This document shows positions 22,662-35,091 of a stretch of DNA of 64,000 nt, one piece after another. How positions within the stretch are numbered: the stretch's first letter is position 1; the number at the start of each line of letters is the position of its first letter. The position numbers and the translations under genes were made by a program. The notes beneath the pieces are model-generated. The model was not told where the DNA came from. It searched no databases and saw nothing but the letters and a program-made list of their open reading frames with translations. This stretch comes from Daphnia pulex (Eukaryota > Arthropoda > Branchiopoda > Diplostraca > Daphniidae): contig NC_060028.1 of assembly GCF_021134715.1 (NCBI RefSeq), forward strand, positions 2,316,501 through 2,380,500, in the 5' to 3' direction.

Positions 22662-25600
22662 TTATTCTCTATCCTCCTTCTCTCGGCCCGACCCGGGATT
22701 CTTGTTGGCTCGCGATGAAGAGAGAATGTTCCACTTGAGGTTACCCGACAGAGCCGTCCGCAAGCTGGTCTTTGACGCCGTGTTATTATTCCAACTTTCG
22801 CTTTCTGAATGCTTGTTGCTCTTCACATCAATCTTGTTGGATGAACGGTCCATCGAATTGGTTTTGACTACTCCGTTGACTGATTGCAGGCTAGAGGCGC
22901 GATTCAGATACAAGAACGAAGGTTTTCGGGGCGGAACGGGTTTCGGCTTCTTGCCTCCGGTCAACAGTCCTCCGTAGTTCATGGAAGATGAAATGGTCTG
23001 CTCATCGCTTATGTAACCGTGACGACGTCTCTCCAGATCCATCGAGGCAACACTTTGCACCTCCGACTATAAAACAAAACACAAGGGAAAAAAAGAATAA
23101 AAATTCATGAATGAAAACAGCTCGTGGAATGAGGTCAAACATTTCTACAAAAATTTAAAATTACCCGAGTGGGCGAAGACGGAGAACGTTGATTAAAGGG
23201 TCTGGTCATCAACGAAACGTTGGAAACGGTTTCCATGGACTGGCCAATGTGATTGTGTCGCACCGGATGCGAGTCGATAAAAGAGTCGTAAGAGGCGACG
23301 CTCTGCAGGTCGGAAACCGAAACGGAATCGGCTGGTATCCGCTGGCGTCGCGACGCGTAATCGTGCGACGAAGACGAAGCCGACGACGGCGTCTGCGGAG
23401 GTGGCGTCGCTTGCTGCTGGTGAGGATGATGATGATGAGTGACGCGGATGACGTGACCAAAGTGCCTGTCGACAATGGATGACGTTTTGATGCGGTTCAT
23501 GCTACCCGTTTCGACGGTGACGCCGCCGTTGGTCATCGGATGAAAATCTCCATTCGGTTCCGTTGCGGCCGTCACTGCGGATGCGCCTCGACGGCCGTCC
23601 AGGGACGACGAATTCAATCGTTTGCCGTGATCGCCGTAATCAGCTTCGGGAACTGCTGCTGAGCTACTGTGTCGCCCAGTCGAATTGCTGCTGGCCTTCA
23701 ACTTGGACGTTCGCGGAGGCTTTTGACGAACGGGCGCCTGGACGCGAATCTCCGATCGGTACAGCGATTGGCTCTCGCCAGACGAAAGGCTGTCGTGCTG
23801 CTGCGGCTGTTGAGGTTGACATGTTTTAGAAGCCCCGCGGTTACTGGATTTTTCCTTGGGCGCCAGCTGCTGCTGGGCGTCCTCCTCTTCGGCCAGCTCT
23901 TCATCGTGGCGTACTTCTTCCAAATAGGAGATGCGGTGCTTCAACCGCAGGTTTTCACCTTTGAGGCCATCACGCTCCTGGCCCAGTCGTTCCAATTTCG
24001 ACGAAAGCTCTTGCATTTGCGTCACAAAAGTTTCTTCTCGGCTCTGACGAGCCACGACCATCTCTACCGGCCCTGATGTCAAGAGTTTGCCCACGTCCAC
24101 TTTCTCTTGGCCGGGAATCAGCTGTCCGTTGATCTCCAACACTCTGCAACCCAATCAAATCAACAGTTCATTAATGAATCAATCGAATAAGTTTAATGGC
24201 GTTTTATTTTTACTTGTCGCCGACTTTCAAGTTGAGATCTTCCCGCGCCCATTGGATGGTGCACGAGTCCACTATGGGTAGCGGTCCGTTCCTATTATCT
24301 TCGCAGGCATTGGGGCACTGCAGCTGGAAACTGGGATTCTGCGCGTCATATTCCACTTTGTTGATGACGATCACCAGAGGGGCATGTCCGTGAAGAATGC
24401 TACACGAAATGGGGGGGGGGGGAATATAACATATACGAATACGATTAGCGTATATAATATAATGTACAGTCACGAAAGACCGGTTGACCTCTTTCAAGCT
24501 CGGCTAACTCTATGTCGCTGCCAGCGGTATATATACATGACAACACAACAAGGAACGCGGTATATCTACACGGATGAATTGCTTTGATTGGAATTTTCGG
24601 AAAAAAACTTAAAACCGTCTGTGGGGGTTTGTAAATTGAGTCCAACGGTATATAAAGAAAAAACTAGCGCCAGTCGACCGTATCGGTATCTAAACTTTAA
24701 TTTCTTTTCTTTATAACTGCAGCTGCTTTTGTCATTGAGATTCGTAGACGTTTGGCAACTGCATATGAATCAGCTCTCTAACATCTTTTTCATGTCAAAA
24801 TTTGCATAGAGTCGTCAAACGTCTTATCCTATATTTTTATGCGCTTTTACTTTTTCGACACTCGGCTATGCTAAATCTAAAATTTATAACGTTTATAACA
24901 AGGATATCATACGTGTTTGTTGTTCCTAATAACAAGACAATAAAAAACGAGGTTAAATGTGCGTGACGTTTCACTCAACCGACCGGAATAATGAGCTGCT
25001 GGCGAGGTTGTTGCTGCTGCCGTTGCCGTTGCCACCGACGCCGTTCCGTCCCCACTGATGGATGGCCCCGCCGAATCGCAAGAGGAGCGTCCGCTTTTCA
25101 TCCTGCAGGTTCAGCAAGTTGGTCTCCTCCCTTTCCAGCTGGTATTCCGTCTCGGCTTGCTTGATGTGCGAGTCGATGTTGCTGCAGCATACGTCATCAT
25201 TCAAATAATAACATCAACACACAACCCGACAACCAAATTTTCAATTCAGAGAAAAAGAAGAAAAGCAACTGAGCGTGAACGCTTCAATATAAATATCTAA
25301 CGATCGAACGAGACACCGGAAGTGGGCGGACACCGGAAGTCGAGTTAATCTAAAAAGTTCAACTTACTCGGAGACGTTGGTCTGCTGCAGCGAAAGTCTC
25401 AGATTCTTGATGACGGCTCGCTTCAATTCAATGTCGCGGTGGATGAGAGCCAAACGGCGTTCGATCTGCTGGCGCTCGTTGGACGTCGCCCAGTTGGTGC
25501 CGCTCGTCACACTTGTCGGCTGCTGCTGCTGCTGCTGCTGCAGCACAGTCGTCATAGTCGCACCTTGCTGCTCCCGCTGCTGCTGCAGACTGCACTCGAC

Positions 25601-28600
25601 ACGAGGAATAAATGCAACAATAATACAAAACGATCAACTACTATAAAATAGAAAACCGGTAAGTTGCTGGCGAGAGAGCGGACAGCGGCAGCTCCTTTCG
25701 ACGGCGACGGCCAACCAAATGGAAATAACAATTGCGCAGAAGAGAAAGACTAGACAACGCAACGAGCCGATGCGTTTGATCGGCCGAGCGTAACTTTCCC
25801 TCTCCAGAGCTATATCTAATCTCCTTTTTCCCTTGAAACGAAATAAAAGCTTCCACAACACAACAAGTACACACAAAAAGGAAAAGAAAAGAAAGAAAAG
25901 AAAAAAAAGCCACTGTGTCGACCGCCATGGGCTACATACGGGATGTATAGATACATACTATATACTCGCTGTGTGTCTGTGCGGATAGTGCTGGACACAG
26001 CCCCGAGCTGGAGCTCGACCGCAACACGGCCCAGTGTCACGCATCACATCACCGCCTAATTTCGTGCACATTCTAAATTATAACCAACGTGTGTCCTCGC
26101 GCAAAGAACAACAGAGAAGAAGAATATCGAGGCCATTTTTCCCGACAGTCGGCCAGAGCAACACCTTAGTATATAGATCTGTAATAATAAATAGACGAAA
26201 TGTTACATTACCTTTGAATGAGGACGTCTTTGTCGTGAATGATTTTGCGGAGGAGTTCGATTTCGTTGCGGATGTGTTTGCTGCTGCTGGAGCCGGAACT
26301 CGATCGCTGTTGTTGTTGTTGTAGTTGCTGGTGATGATGGTGCAAATGACTGCCGGTACTGCTGGAAGCTTTGCCGACGCTTCTGACGGTATCGACGGAC
26401 GGGCTGCTTCTCAGACTGGGCTGATGGTGGTGCGGCAGAGTTCCGGCCGAACGTCGTCCGCCCCCCGACAGAGACACGGCGATACTGGCCATCTGTTGTG
26501 GTCGAACAGCGACAAAACGGTGATCAGTGGCGAGAACCGCTGCTCTTTTTCTTCAAGAAAACTTAAATATAAAAACTAAAATAAAAACTATCTAACGCCA
26601 CTCGGCGTTCCCGAAGGGGAAGCTCGACGCTTTCCCTTCACGAATAAGAATCCCGTTCGCGCGCATTCTCACGCAGCGATTTCACTCTACATCCAATCGC
26701 CCAAACGGAAACTATTTCCAGCAGTGCAGCAATAACGTGCGCCAGGAACGCGCCTTCGTGAGGCCGCCCCGTCAAAATTCTGATATTCCGAATGGCATTT
26801 GAAAAACTCGAAATTCTCATTTCGAAAAAAAAAGAAGAAGAAACATTCGGTCGCTTTAGACAGATTGACATCCGTCAACACACGGCTCAACGAGCACAGC
26901 ACGTTTTTATAGACTGTAGCCTACTTTGTCTTGTCCCGATGGGAGGAAAAAAAAACCGGGTGGAATTCCGGAATCTTTTTTTTTCCCAGTTGACTAGAAA
27001 AGATCTTGGTCACGTCACCAAATGCGTGCGCGCTAAATAGATTTTACCTTGGCTTCGAGAGTCTGAAGCTGCGACAAACGGGGCTGATGCATACCAAAGT
27101 TTTCACCGTACGGAAGCGGAGTGTACGTACCGGGCGGCAGGCTGGATGGCAACGTGCTCTACATACGAAAAATAATGGCCAGAGAGAGAGAGAAAAACAA
27201 AATAAAAGAAAAAGGAATGTTATAGTGTTGCTCAAAATCGATTCTGGCACGCGGCTGACGGATGGAGCGCGGGCCATATAACCGCACCATCATGCGTCAT
27301 CCTCACGGGGGTTGGCAACTCAAAATTTGGGTGTACGAGGATTCAGAATCTCAGAGATTCCGAGAGATTCTAGAGATTCTGAGAGATTCTGAGAGATTCT
27401 ACGAGATTTCCTCGAGATTCTGAATCAAGTTTTCCCCGAAATTCCGCTAGGGGCGCCACTAGTCCTTGGCCCAGTTTCTGTACAGAAGTATGCACTATGT
27501 TACGTAGTGGGCGTAGCTCCGTTTTGGCATGCTCTATACAGCTTATAGACATGTAGATCGTATTATCTATAAGATAATTTACTGATAGGAAAAGGTGCTA
27601 CAATAGGTTTTGTAGTTTCAAGTAGAATGAAGTAATCTGATAGTTAGAAAAATGATAGGTTTGAATTAAAAGTCCAGATTATTAATTTTAAAATAAAATA
27701 TACGGGGAAAATTAACTTTAATTGCTGGGAATTATTGGCATATTATCAATAAAGTTTTTTTAACCATAAATTTTTCCCACCCCATTTTACATTCATGAGC
27801 AGATGAAAAAATGTGTACGCCACCATTCGGTGGGAAAAAGGAGGGAAAATTTAAAAAGATTTAGCGCAACCCATATTTTTACATTTTGCAGTATTTCTAG
27901 TGCATTTTTTACAATTGGAGCTTTTCAAAGACCAAATTCACAAAATATCTTGAATTTTAGACGGTTTTGGGGTAGTTTAAAGTTAAAAAAGGGGGTAAAT
28001 TTAGTGAGATTCTGGAGATTCTACGAGATTCTATGGGATTCTACGGGATTCTGTGAGATTCTAAAGATTCTACGAGATTCTGAAGATTCTATGAGATTCC
28101 GGGGATTCTGGAGGGATTCTTGAGATTCTGACAAGATTCTGGCTAGGGTGTACGAGGATTCTGGGGAGTTGCCAACCCCCGCATCCTCACGCAGTAGTGA
28201 AACAACCAGCAACCAAAACAAACGAATTGGGTATAGAGAAGAAGGGGATAGTGTTGATACCTGACATACCATAGAGGCCGAGCGATGATTGAGCTGCTGA
28301 TAAATGATTTCGCTGCTGGCGTAGCTCGTCTCGACCGGACAATTTTGATCCACCGCTTCCAATGGGTGCGCCGTGAAGCTGTGGTTGCTGTAGCCCGAGG
28401 AACTTTTGCGAGACGCCTTGCTGCTGTGTTGTAGCGCGTGTTTGGAAATATTGTTTTAAACAAAACAAAACACCAGCACCACACAAAATGATTGTTATTA
28501 GATGTTACAAGAAAGAAAATGAATTTTAATTTCTTATAGCTGAAATTGTGATTTAGCTTTATACCTCAAACGTCCGAAGCGAAAGAACCGCGACTGGCTC

Positions 28601-28620
28601 AGTCTTGTAGGCGACTCCAT
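22662..28620 (-). CDS. Large coiled-coil/PDZ scaffold-like protein, not identified
   Basis: Nine exons on the complement: 28620-28565, 28423-28270, 27158-27048, 26492-26212, 25589-25368, 25181-24975, 24399-24214, 24143-23165, 23066-22662. Every junction is phase-consistent, giving 866 residues. The ATG (MESPTRLSQSRFFRFGRLSS) has an in-frame TGA 18 bp upstream. Order: Ser/His/Gln-rich N terminus; coiled coil about 185-320, interrupted by a Gln tract; PDZ-like domain about 345-445 (APLVIVINKVEYDA ... VGDKVLEINGQLI ... VEMVVARQ); second coiled coil about 445-490 (SSKLERLGQERDGLKGENL); long low-complexity Ser/Pro/His tail with KPVPPRKP, an SH3-ligand type sequence. A cortical or junctional adaptor role is inference; I do not recognise a named orthologue. 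Confidence 0.82.
27306..28181. mobile_element. 876-bp non-autonomous DNA transposon-like element with internal GATTCT arrays
   Basis: Ends are a 16-bp perfect inverted repeat (CGGGGGTTGGCAACTC at the left, its reverse complement at the right). It is flanked by an 8-bp direct repeat, CATCCTCA, at 27298-27305 and 28182-28189, consistent with a target-site duplication (9 bp if the first C is counted as target). Inside each end the sequence GGGTGTACGAGGATTC appears in the same orientation, followed or preceded by an irregular GAGATTCT-type repeat (27343-27425 and 28003-28145). No transposase frame. Eight-base duplications suggest hAT-type, but the class is uncertain. It sits within the intron between exons 2 and 3 of the PDZ gene. 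Confidence 0.82.
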
Positions 28621-31400
28621 GACGGGACCTGGATTTCACAAAACACAGCGTCCTCCTTTGCCAAACTTTTGTCGAAAAAATTCCGGTTCTGAATAACTGT
28701 TTAGTTATGCTTGTTGTTGTCCGTGTTGTGTTGGGTATGCGAGGATTACGCATGAAACTAAAAGAAACAAAACGAGAAAATGGAACACACGGATTTTATT
28801 ATTCAAACGAGAGAAATGCACGTCAACTGAACACGCATCCGGCGTCCTACCAACTGATCTTTTCGTGATCTCCAGTGACTATGTATCTCTTATTTAGTAT
28901 TCAAAAAAGGGGAGATTCTGTGCTGTTTGGTGTCGTGATTACCGTGTGGGGCCAGAGCCGGCCAGAGGAGCTCAATCACACAATAATAAAACTGATGCCA
29001 GCAGACAGAGAAGGGCGTCAAACACGTTAATCAAGAATCGACCATTAAAAATGGGCTGCCGCTGAATGAGTCTGTCAGGAAAGTAGATCATTGTTGCAGA
29101 CAAGAGAAGAGAATAATTTACAGCGTCGAGACAGGTGTCTCAAATGAATCACGTCTATACCCTATAAAGTCGGCTGCCAGATGATGTTGTATCTGGTTAT
29201 TATATCAAACCAAATTACACGCAACTAACGCCCTCCGGGAAAAAAAGATGTTTAATGTTGTTTATAATAAAGAAAAGAGGAGACAAAAGAAGCAAAAATG
29301 TCGTTGCGGCTTTGTGACGTCTGCCAACTTCCGCTTCTTCCACGCATCACTGATCCGATATACGTAACCTTGCCCCGTGGTTCAAGGGGAATCAAATCCA
29401 AAAGGCTCGATTGTCCACATTGATCAACAGGATATAAAATCTAGGCAGAGCTTCGTTCCTTTCCCATTACGTAATGATGATAAACGCTGTCTATATTTTC
29501 TTCAAGAAATCACGACTATACACAACAATTGAGTTCGTTTTTTTCCCTTGTTTAAACACCGCATGAATTGGATGGAAAGAGAGACATTTCCTAATAACCG
29601 AACCCGAGGAGGTCTCTATAGTTTCTATACGGGGCCCATCACGGGGGGTGAGGGGTAATGTTTCCCACGATCTATTCTAGCTCTCTAGTTCTCCCCTCTC
29701 TCTCTACGCGGCCAACCAACTTGTGAAAGGCGCAACTAGGCGCCGTCTGCGCTGCTGTTATATATAGTGTATAATAGGCACTAGAGTGTGTACATGCTTA
29801 GCGTAGACAACACTGTGCACAGACAACACACACAAGCCCAGTCTTCATATTTTCTTTTGCCTTTTTTTTCTTACCTGTCGGAGAGCCAGCACTTGTGGCC
29901 TTCGGGAAGGTTGTTGCTGCTGGAGGGCGGACTCAACCTGCCATCGTTTATGACATCCTGACCGAGAGGTGCTCTGTGTACTGGAAGGTATATATACAGG
30001 GGGGGACTGAGCTGCGCTGAAGAGAGAAAAAAGAAAGATGAAACGGTTGGAATATGGATGGGGGGGGGGGGGAGAGCACTCAAATGGAAAGTGCAACAAC
30101 AAAAATTTGGCTGGTGGTGGTTGGAAGAAAAAATATGCGCACCCAAACTTTGTGTGTCCGATGGCCAATGTTTCGAGTGGGTGAAATTCTTGATTTTCAA
30201 ATGCAACTGTTTTCACTTTTCACTGTTCACTTCCCGTTGTTTCTTCATGAAAAAAAAAAAACCAAACACGAACCGTTACAAGAAGAAATAAAGTATTATT
30301 CCTGGTAAGTAATTTGCAATTGAACAATAGGAACTCGTAGTGTCTGCTGGCTCCGGGATTCGGACACTGAGCAATCGATCATTTTTCTTTATGTTATTCC
30401 ATGTTGTTGTGTTACTTCGAGGCTGGCTGTGCGAACGCGCGGGGTATTTGAAAACACTCGACACACACTCCTCGTGAGGCAGACTGCTTTGATAATAGCG
30501 TGAATTGATAACAGAGAATCTGTGTGGTGGTTTGACGGGATCACGCCGGCAAGTCGACAGATTCTTCAAAAGGCGTTTGTCGGAGACGGCGGGATATAGG
30601 AACGATGGAGCCTGACAGATTCAACAGACGAAGCGCGCACACCATCCGTGGAAGGCAACAGTTCAAGGAAGACTATACAGTATACAAAAACCATCTGTAT
30701 GGATGTAAAAGAAAAAACAAGACAAAAAGAGAGGAAGAGGAATGGCCGCCAGGAGAGTGCGGGTGTATACGACCTGCGCCCTGCCCCTCCTGTGGCCTCC
30801 TCCCCTCCAACCTGAATACCTGCTGTTGCAGGTATACACGCATAGCCTCCTTCTCTTGATTATCTCTTCCTCTTTCAGACTTGCCGAGTTGCCATGTTAT
30901 TCAGAGGCCTCGGTCGTTTCCTTCCATGTCTCTCCCCCCCGATATTTTCTCCTTATTCTTCCATCCTCCTTCTTGTATTCCTATTCACCGAGCCCTTTTT
31001 TTTTCGCTACATGATTCTGTTTTCTTTCATTCATTTTGTTTCCATCTGTTCTTCTCGTATCCTGTATGTGTACTTGACTGGATCAAATTGCCAGAAGGGA
31101 CAAGAAAAGGAAGAAGTAATAGAGGGAGCAGAGCGGTTGTGTTGGCGAGCATTTTATTTTTGCACTGCCAATATCATCGGAATTCTAATACCATGGTATG
31201 TTTTTCCCCGTAAATTTTCCTTTTTTCTCAAATTTATCGCAGTTTATAAAAAGCATCCATTTCCGACCTCTTAACCCTTCTCGCGGACATCCCAACTCGC
31301 ATCCCCACCCACCATTATACTCATAACGCATGGGGAAAAGATCCGAAGAAGAACAGCAATCTAATATTAAATTAAAATTCCGTTATAAATTTCTAAAAAC
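28621..31400. other. Upstream region of the PDZ gene, mostly non-coding
   Basis: Apart from the alternative exon at 29875-29980, no gene is recognisable. It contains poly-G and poly-A/pyrimidine runs (for example 30059-30072). Minus-strand open sequence at 30276-30569 could be part of an upstream exon but begins without ATG. Plus-strand frames at 30.6-31.3 kb look random. Confidence 0.45.
29875..29980 (-). CDS. Probable alternative 5' exon of the PDZ gene
   Basis: An open 106-bp stretch between an acceptor (ccttccag) and donor (CAG|gtaaga) reads HRAPLGQDVINDGRLSPPSS followed by SNNLPEGHKCWLSD. It ends in phase 2, exactly what exon 2 (28423) needs, and the junction would read LSDSSKASRKSSSGYS. 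The style (Ser/Pro-rich) matches the protein. Its own upstream start exon was not found, so it may be an internal exon of a longer isoform or chance. Confidence 0.42.
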
Positions 31401-31477
31401 TTTTAATTTATAGCTTTCATCAGCTCTCGATGAAATTATCAAAGCCTGTGCTATAGCGACAACAAAAACGTTGATAT

Positions 31478-31640
31478 TTCTACCGCTAGGTGACTTAAGA
31501 GAATGATCTTTACACTTCAGGCTGCTCAGGCCAGTGGCCTGAAAAGGCAAAGGCAGCATCCCTTTCAGGCCACCGTTAGCGCTAGTTGTATGTTATAAAA
31601 CACACCGCGCCACCGCCACTCTATCGCTTCATTCCAACAT
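31478..31640 (+). repeat. Dispersed leader repeat, copy 1
   Basis: Shares TATTTCTACCGCTAGGTGA, CAGGCCAGTGG and GCGCTAGTTGTATG blocks with 58559-58700, in the same order, and GCGCTAGTTGTAT...CACGCCACC with 33440-33560. Substitutions and small indels separate the copies. It may be the promoter/leader of a duplicated gene family or part of an old transposable element. Confidence 0.6.
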
Positions 31641-34640
31641 GGTCTCCACGTACGTACGGGCATGTCCGTACCAAAAAACCGTCGCATTTCTAGCCTTCTC
31701 ATTGGCTCACAGGCTTCAGAGGGACCAGCCCTTTGCAGCCCTTGTTTACATTTTTTAAATGATGACGTCTTTCGACGAAAGAGTTGCAGTAGCTTTGCAG
31801 GCATTAGTTACGCCTGCAACTTTTGAAGGGATTGTTACGCAGCTTGAAGAAAACAACAAGAGAAGCAACGTACAACAACTTTAATCGATCAACGAGTAAG
31901 AATCAATAAACCAAGGGAAATCTAGTGCTTTACGAGTCAACCTGAGCTGGCCTGAGGATGGAGAGTGGATGCTATCAAGAATAAGGCTCAAAAGAAGTAT
32001 CTTAATATGGTAAGAAGTGTTGCATTTGTTCAACTATATTCCTTTTTTACACAAGCTGTATGTAACCTGGTGTTTTCTTAAATGTTTATAGACCTTGGAA
32101 CGGAAGACCCATAATCCTTAGAAGTCAGACGGTGGAAATCCTGGCAATCAGACTAAGCGATTATATAGTCTTCATGACAAGCATGAGGCCAAGTTAGTCT
32201 TCATGACAAGCATATGCAGGTGTCATTGAATAATCATTGCCATTCCTTTGTCTTTGATTTGTGTGAAAACACCAAACAGTTCTCGTGCAGTGTCAAAGGG
32301 TGCTTTATGATGAAGGTGCTGAAATCCCAGGTAGCTAAATTCAGTGGTAATCCATAGACTAAATGTTAAGTTTCATATGTTTATTTCAACTTAAATTATA
32401 TTTGTGTAGATAGCAGCAAAGCGCGCTTGGTTCAGCATCATAAAATCATCCAAAAGAAGGCGCGTATCGACAAGATAATTGATCGTCTCAATGACAATGA
32501 TGATGGTGTTATCGTGACGCAACCAGATTTAGATAGTGGTGAATTCCCGTGATACACACTTGGTTCAGGTACAGACAAATATTGCTCACCATATTTCGTA
32601 TTTTATTTATATCTTGTCTCTCTTTCTATTTACAGTTCCTTTGATCTAGTACTGTGCGGTCATTGATGCACAGATGTTAAGGCTGCGATATAAGGAAGCA
32701 ATTCTTCAAAACCAGAACGAGATGGCCATGTTTGTTTGCTTCTCCGCCCGCTGAATCTCCGTTCGCACAAGTGACGCTTTCACGGATCGGTTTACGGAAT
32801 CCCCAATGCACTGGAACTATACCCAAATTGAGCGACAGAGTGACTGACAGCTTTACGAAATTCTATTTGACATTTAGCAGCAGACGACAATTAAGTAATC
32901 AATCAAACTTTTAATCGAAATTTCTTGAAATTGAATTGCGTAATTAGGGCAGTGTTTTTTCCTATTTTTTTATCGATAAAAAAAGTAAAAACGACATAAG
33001 AAATTGAATATCAGCGTCCTCGATCGTTCTTTAAAACCACTCTTAGAGAAACAAAGAAAAGTGATTGCGTTCGTAATTTTACGTTCGGTGAGAGGGGGTA
33101 ACAAAAATGTTGCTTTTTTTGTTTTTTTGTCGTAACTTGCAATCTTCCCACGGTCCCTTCCCTGTCATCACTAATCCCAAAATTCTTTTGCTGTTTCCCC
33201 TCCCCATTTTTTTTCTCCCTTCGCCCAATGTCTTCTCTTCCTTCCCCCAATTTTTGATCGCGACTCTTGAGTGATGAGTCATCTTTTTTCTTAAATGGCT
33301 TTTTCGAATCCTCTGCTGACTTAAAGAGTTGGCCGCCGCCTAGGGAAAAAGGAGTAATAGGTGTTGGGTTTATTTTGTAGACTTCATTCTTTGGCATGAA
33401 AAGCCTTGCCTTTCTAAGTTTCTATTGCCTGGTAAAAAAGCATTGCCTAGTAGTGGCCACCACTAGCGCTAGTTGTATTGTTCCGTTTAACTCACCACGC
33501 CACCAACGCTCCATTGTTCGATCGTATTCGTATCAGTCTATGCTGCAGTCGCGTGTTCGCCGTTCATCGGAGAAGAATTAGCCGAAGTTTACTTAGTAGA
33601 GGTTCCGTATGTTTTTATAGATCTTTTTTTGTTTTTCGGGGTTTTATTCTTTCTCTCTAACCTATTTATGTGATGGGCCTCAACGCTCTATTTCCTCCCT
33701 ATTCCGACCATATTTTCTGATTCCTCGTATCTTTTTAAGATTTTAAAATTTATTTGTTTATTCCGCGTGAGCTGGAGCGCTTTGTCGGTATATGATTGGC
33801 TTTTGCGTGTGTCTTGACTCCAGTAGCGCTCAATTCTTTTTTTAGTTCCTTGTCGTTTTTTCTTGTTTTTTTCCTCCGCGGCTTGTTAAAGTTTTGTTAT
33901 CTACAGGAAATGAAGATTGTTCATGCAGGATCATCCTGGTAGGTTGGTAGAAGATATATGTTCCACGTTCAGCTCAAAAAGGTTTAGTTGTTGGATTTTG
34001 GTCTATTCCCGAGGCATTTTGGCCAGAAGTGAATGTTCCCTAATTGGTTTGTAAACAAATATGTAAATTTAAGTTCCGGTTTTGAATTTAATTATTTTTC
34101 ATATTTAAACTCTTACATCAGGTTCCTCGCACTGCTCATCCTGTTGTCCAGTTAACCCGCACTAATAAAAAACCTATGATGATTGAAAATCTTCTGTTCG
34201 CCAAGTATGAAGTGGAACCTAGTCCACTACCTCAATACATTCTGTCAAGAAAGCAGGCATCCATGTTGACAGGTGTGACTCCTTGTTTTTTAAGGCTAAA
34301 GATACACTATTCGCATAACGTATATAACGATGTTAATATCTTTACGAGTAAAACTTCTCTCTCTTTTCCATTACTTAGGTATTTGTTCCAGACAGCTACA
34401 GGAGTTCTCAGTCTGCCCATCCATTTTGATATCTTAAAGGAAGCACAAATCGATCAATCTTTTTGTGAAGTCTTATTACTACCCTGCATTACTCTCACTT
34501 TTGGACGAATTTTTCCGAGTGCATCGTTTGAGAGCAACAGCTGAATGGCGACTGAATGGGACTCATCTAAATGTTGTCTTTCTCCGAAATACTGGAATAG
34601 AGTGTCAGTGCTGTGGGGATTGCCTCAAGAGTTAGTGCTG
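31641..34640 (+). pseudogene. Decayed region with coding-like fragments, source gene not recognised
   Basis: Several short stretches flanked by intron-like signals read as protein but cannot be joined. Near 32415-32550: KARLVQHHKIIQKKARIDKI then IDRLNDNDDGV. At 34124-34271: VPRTAHPVVQLTRTN then a run ending SPLPQYILSRKQAS. At 34480-34610: LLSLLDEFFRVHRLRATAEW then RLNGTHLNVVFLR. Frames change between pieces and stops intervene. The fragments could come from one or more duplicated genes; I do not recognise the source. Confidence 0.35.
33440..33560 (+). repeat. Dispersed leader repeat, partial copy 2
   Basis: Contains GCGCTAGTTGTAT, then CACCACGCCACCAACGCTCC and CAGTCGCGTG, matching the second halves of the copies at 31478 and 58559. 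The first half is absent or too diverged to see. Confidence 0.45.
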
Positions 34641-35091
34641 TGAAGATTGTCCTCGATTTCAATCACCATTATCTACCAATTCCACAACCAGTTGGATGCC
34701 AGCAACCTTAATCAGCCAAGCAACAGAACCAAATAAAGTGATTCTATCGGAAACCACCTCAAGCACATTCATGTAAGTTATTTTCCCCCAACTTTTCCCA
34801 TTTGAATGTAATGCAAACAATTTGAATGTGGGTAAATTAGATGCATTTGCATTGAAAATAAGCCCAATGTGGCAGGGTGGGACCAACAGAGGAAAAAAGA
34901 CGAAAAATTTTATTGAAAATAGGCCCAATGTGGCAGGGTGGGTCCAACAGGGAAAAAAAGAAAAGAATATTTTTGATAATTTTAGTGAAAACATCTCTTG
35001 GGGAGCTTGAAGGCTTTAATCATCTTCCTCATCTATTAAAAAAAACACAATCAGATGAAATCTTATTTCAGACTTTTCTATCGTTTGAATG

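Noticed and set aside
23135-24154. Treating the 979-bp PDZ exon as a stand-alone 339-residue gene
   Set aside because: Its first codons are intronic, and the phase of the upstream PDZ exon fits it exactly.
27343-28145. CRISPR-like array from the repeated GAGATTCT units
   Set aside because: Units are irregular, lack unique equal-length spacers, and lie inside a transposon-like element in a eukaryotic intron.
28143-28484. Alternative reading RRLAKVPRATATTASRRTHW of the second PDZ-gene exon
   Set aside because: The phase set by acceptor 28424 gives SSKASRKSSSGYSNHS, which keeps all downstream junctions in frame.
30605-31274. Overlapping plus-strand frames upstream of the PDZ gene
   Set aside because: Composition is low-complexity Ser/Phe/Leu from pyrimidine-rich DNA; no start context, splice or similarity.
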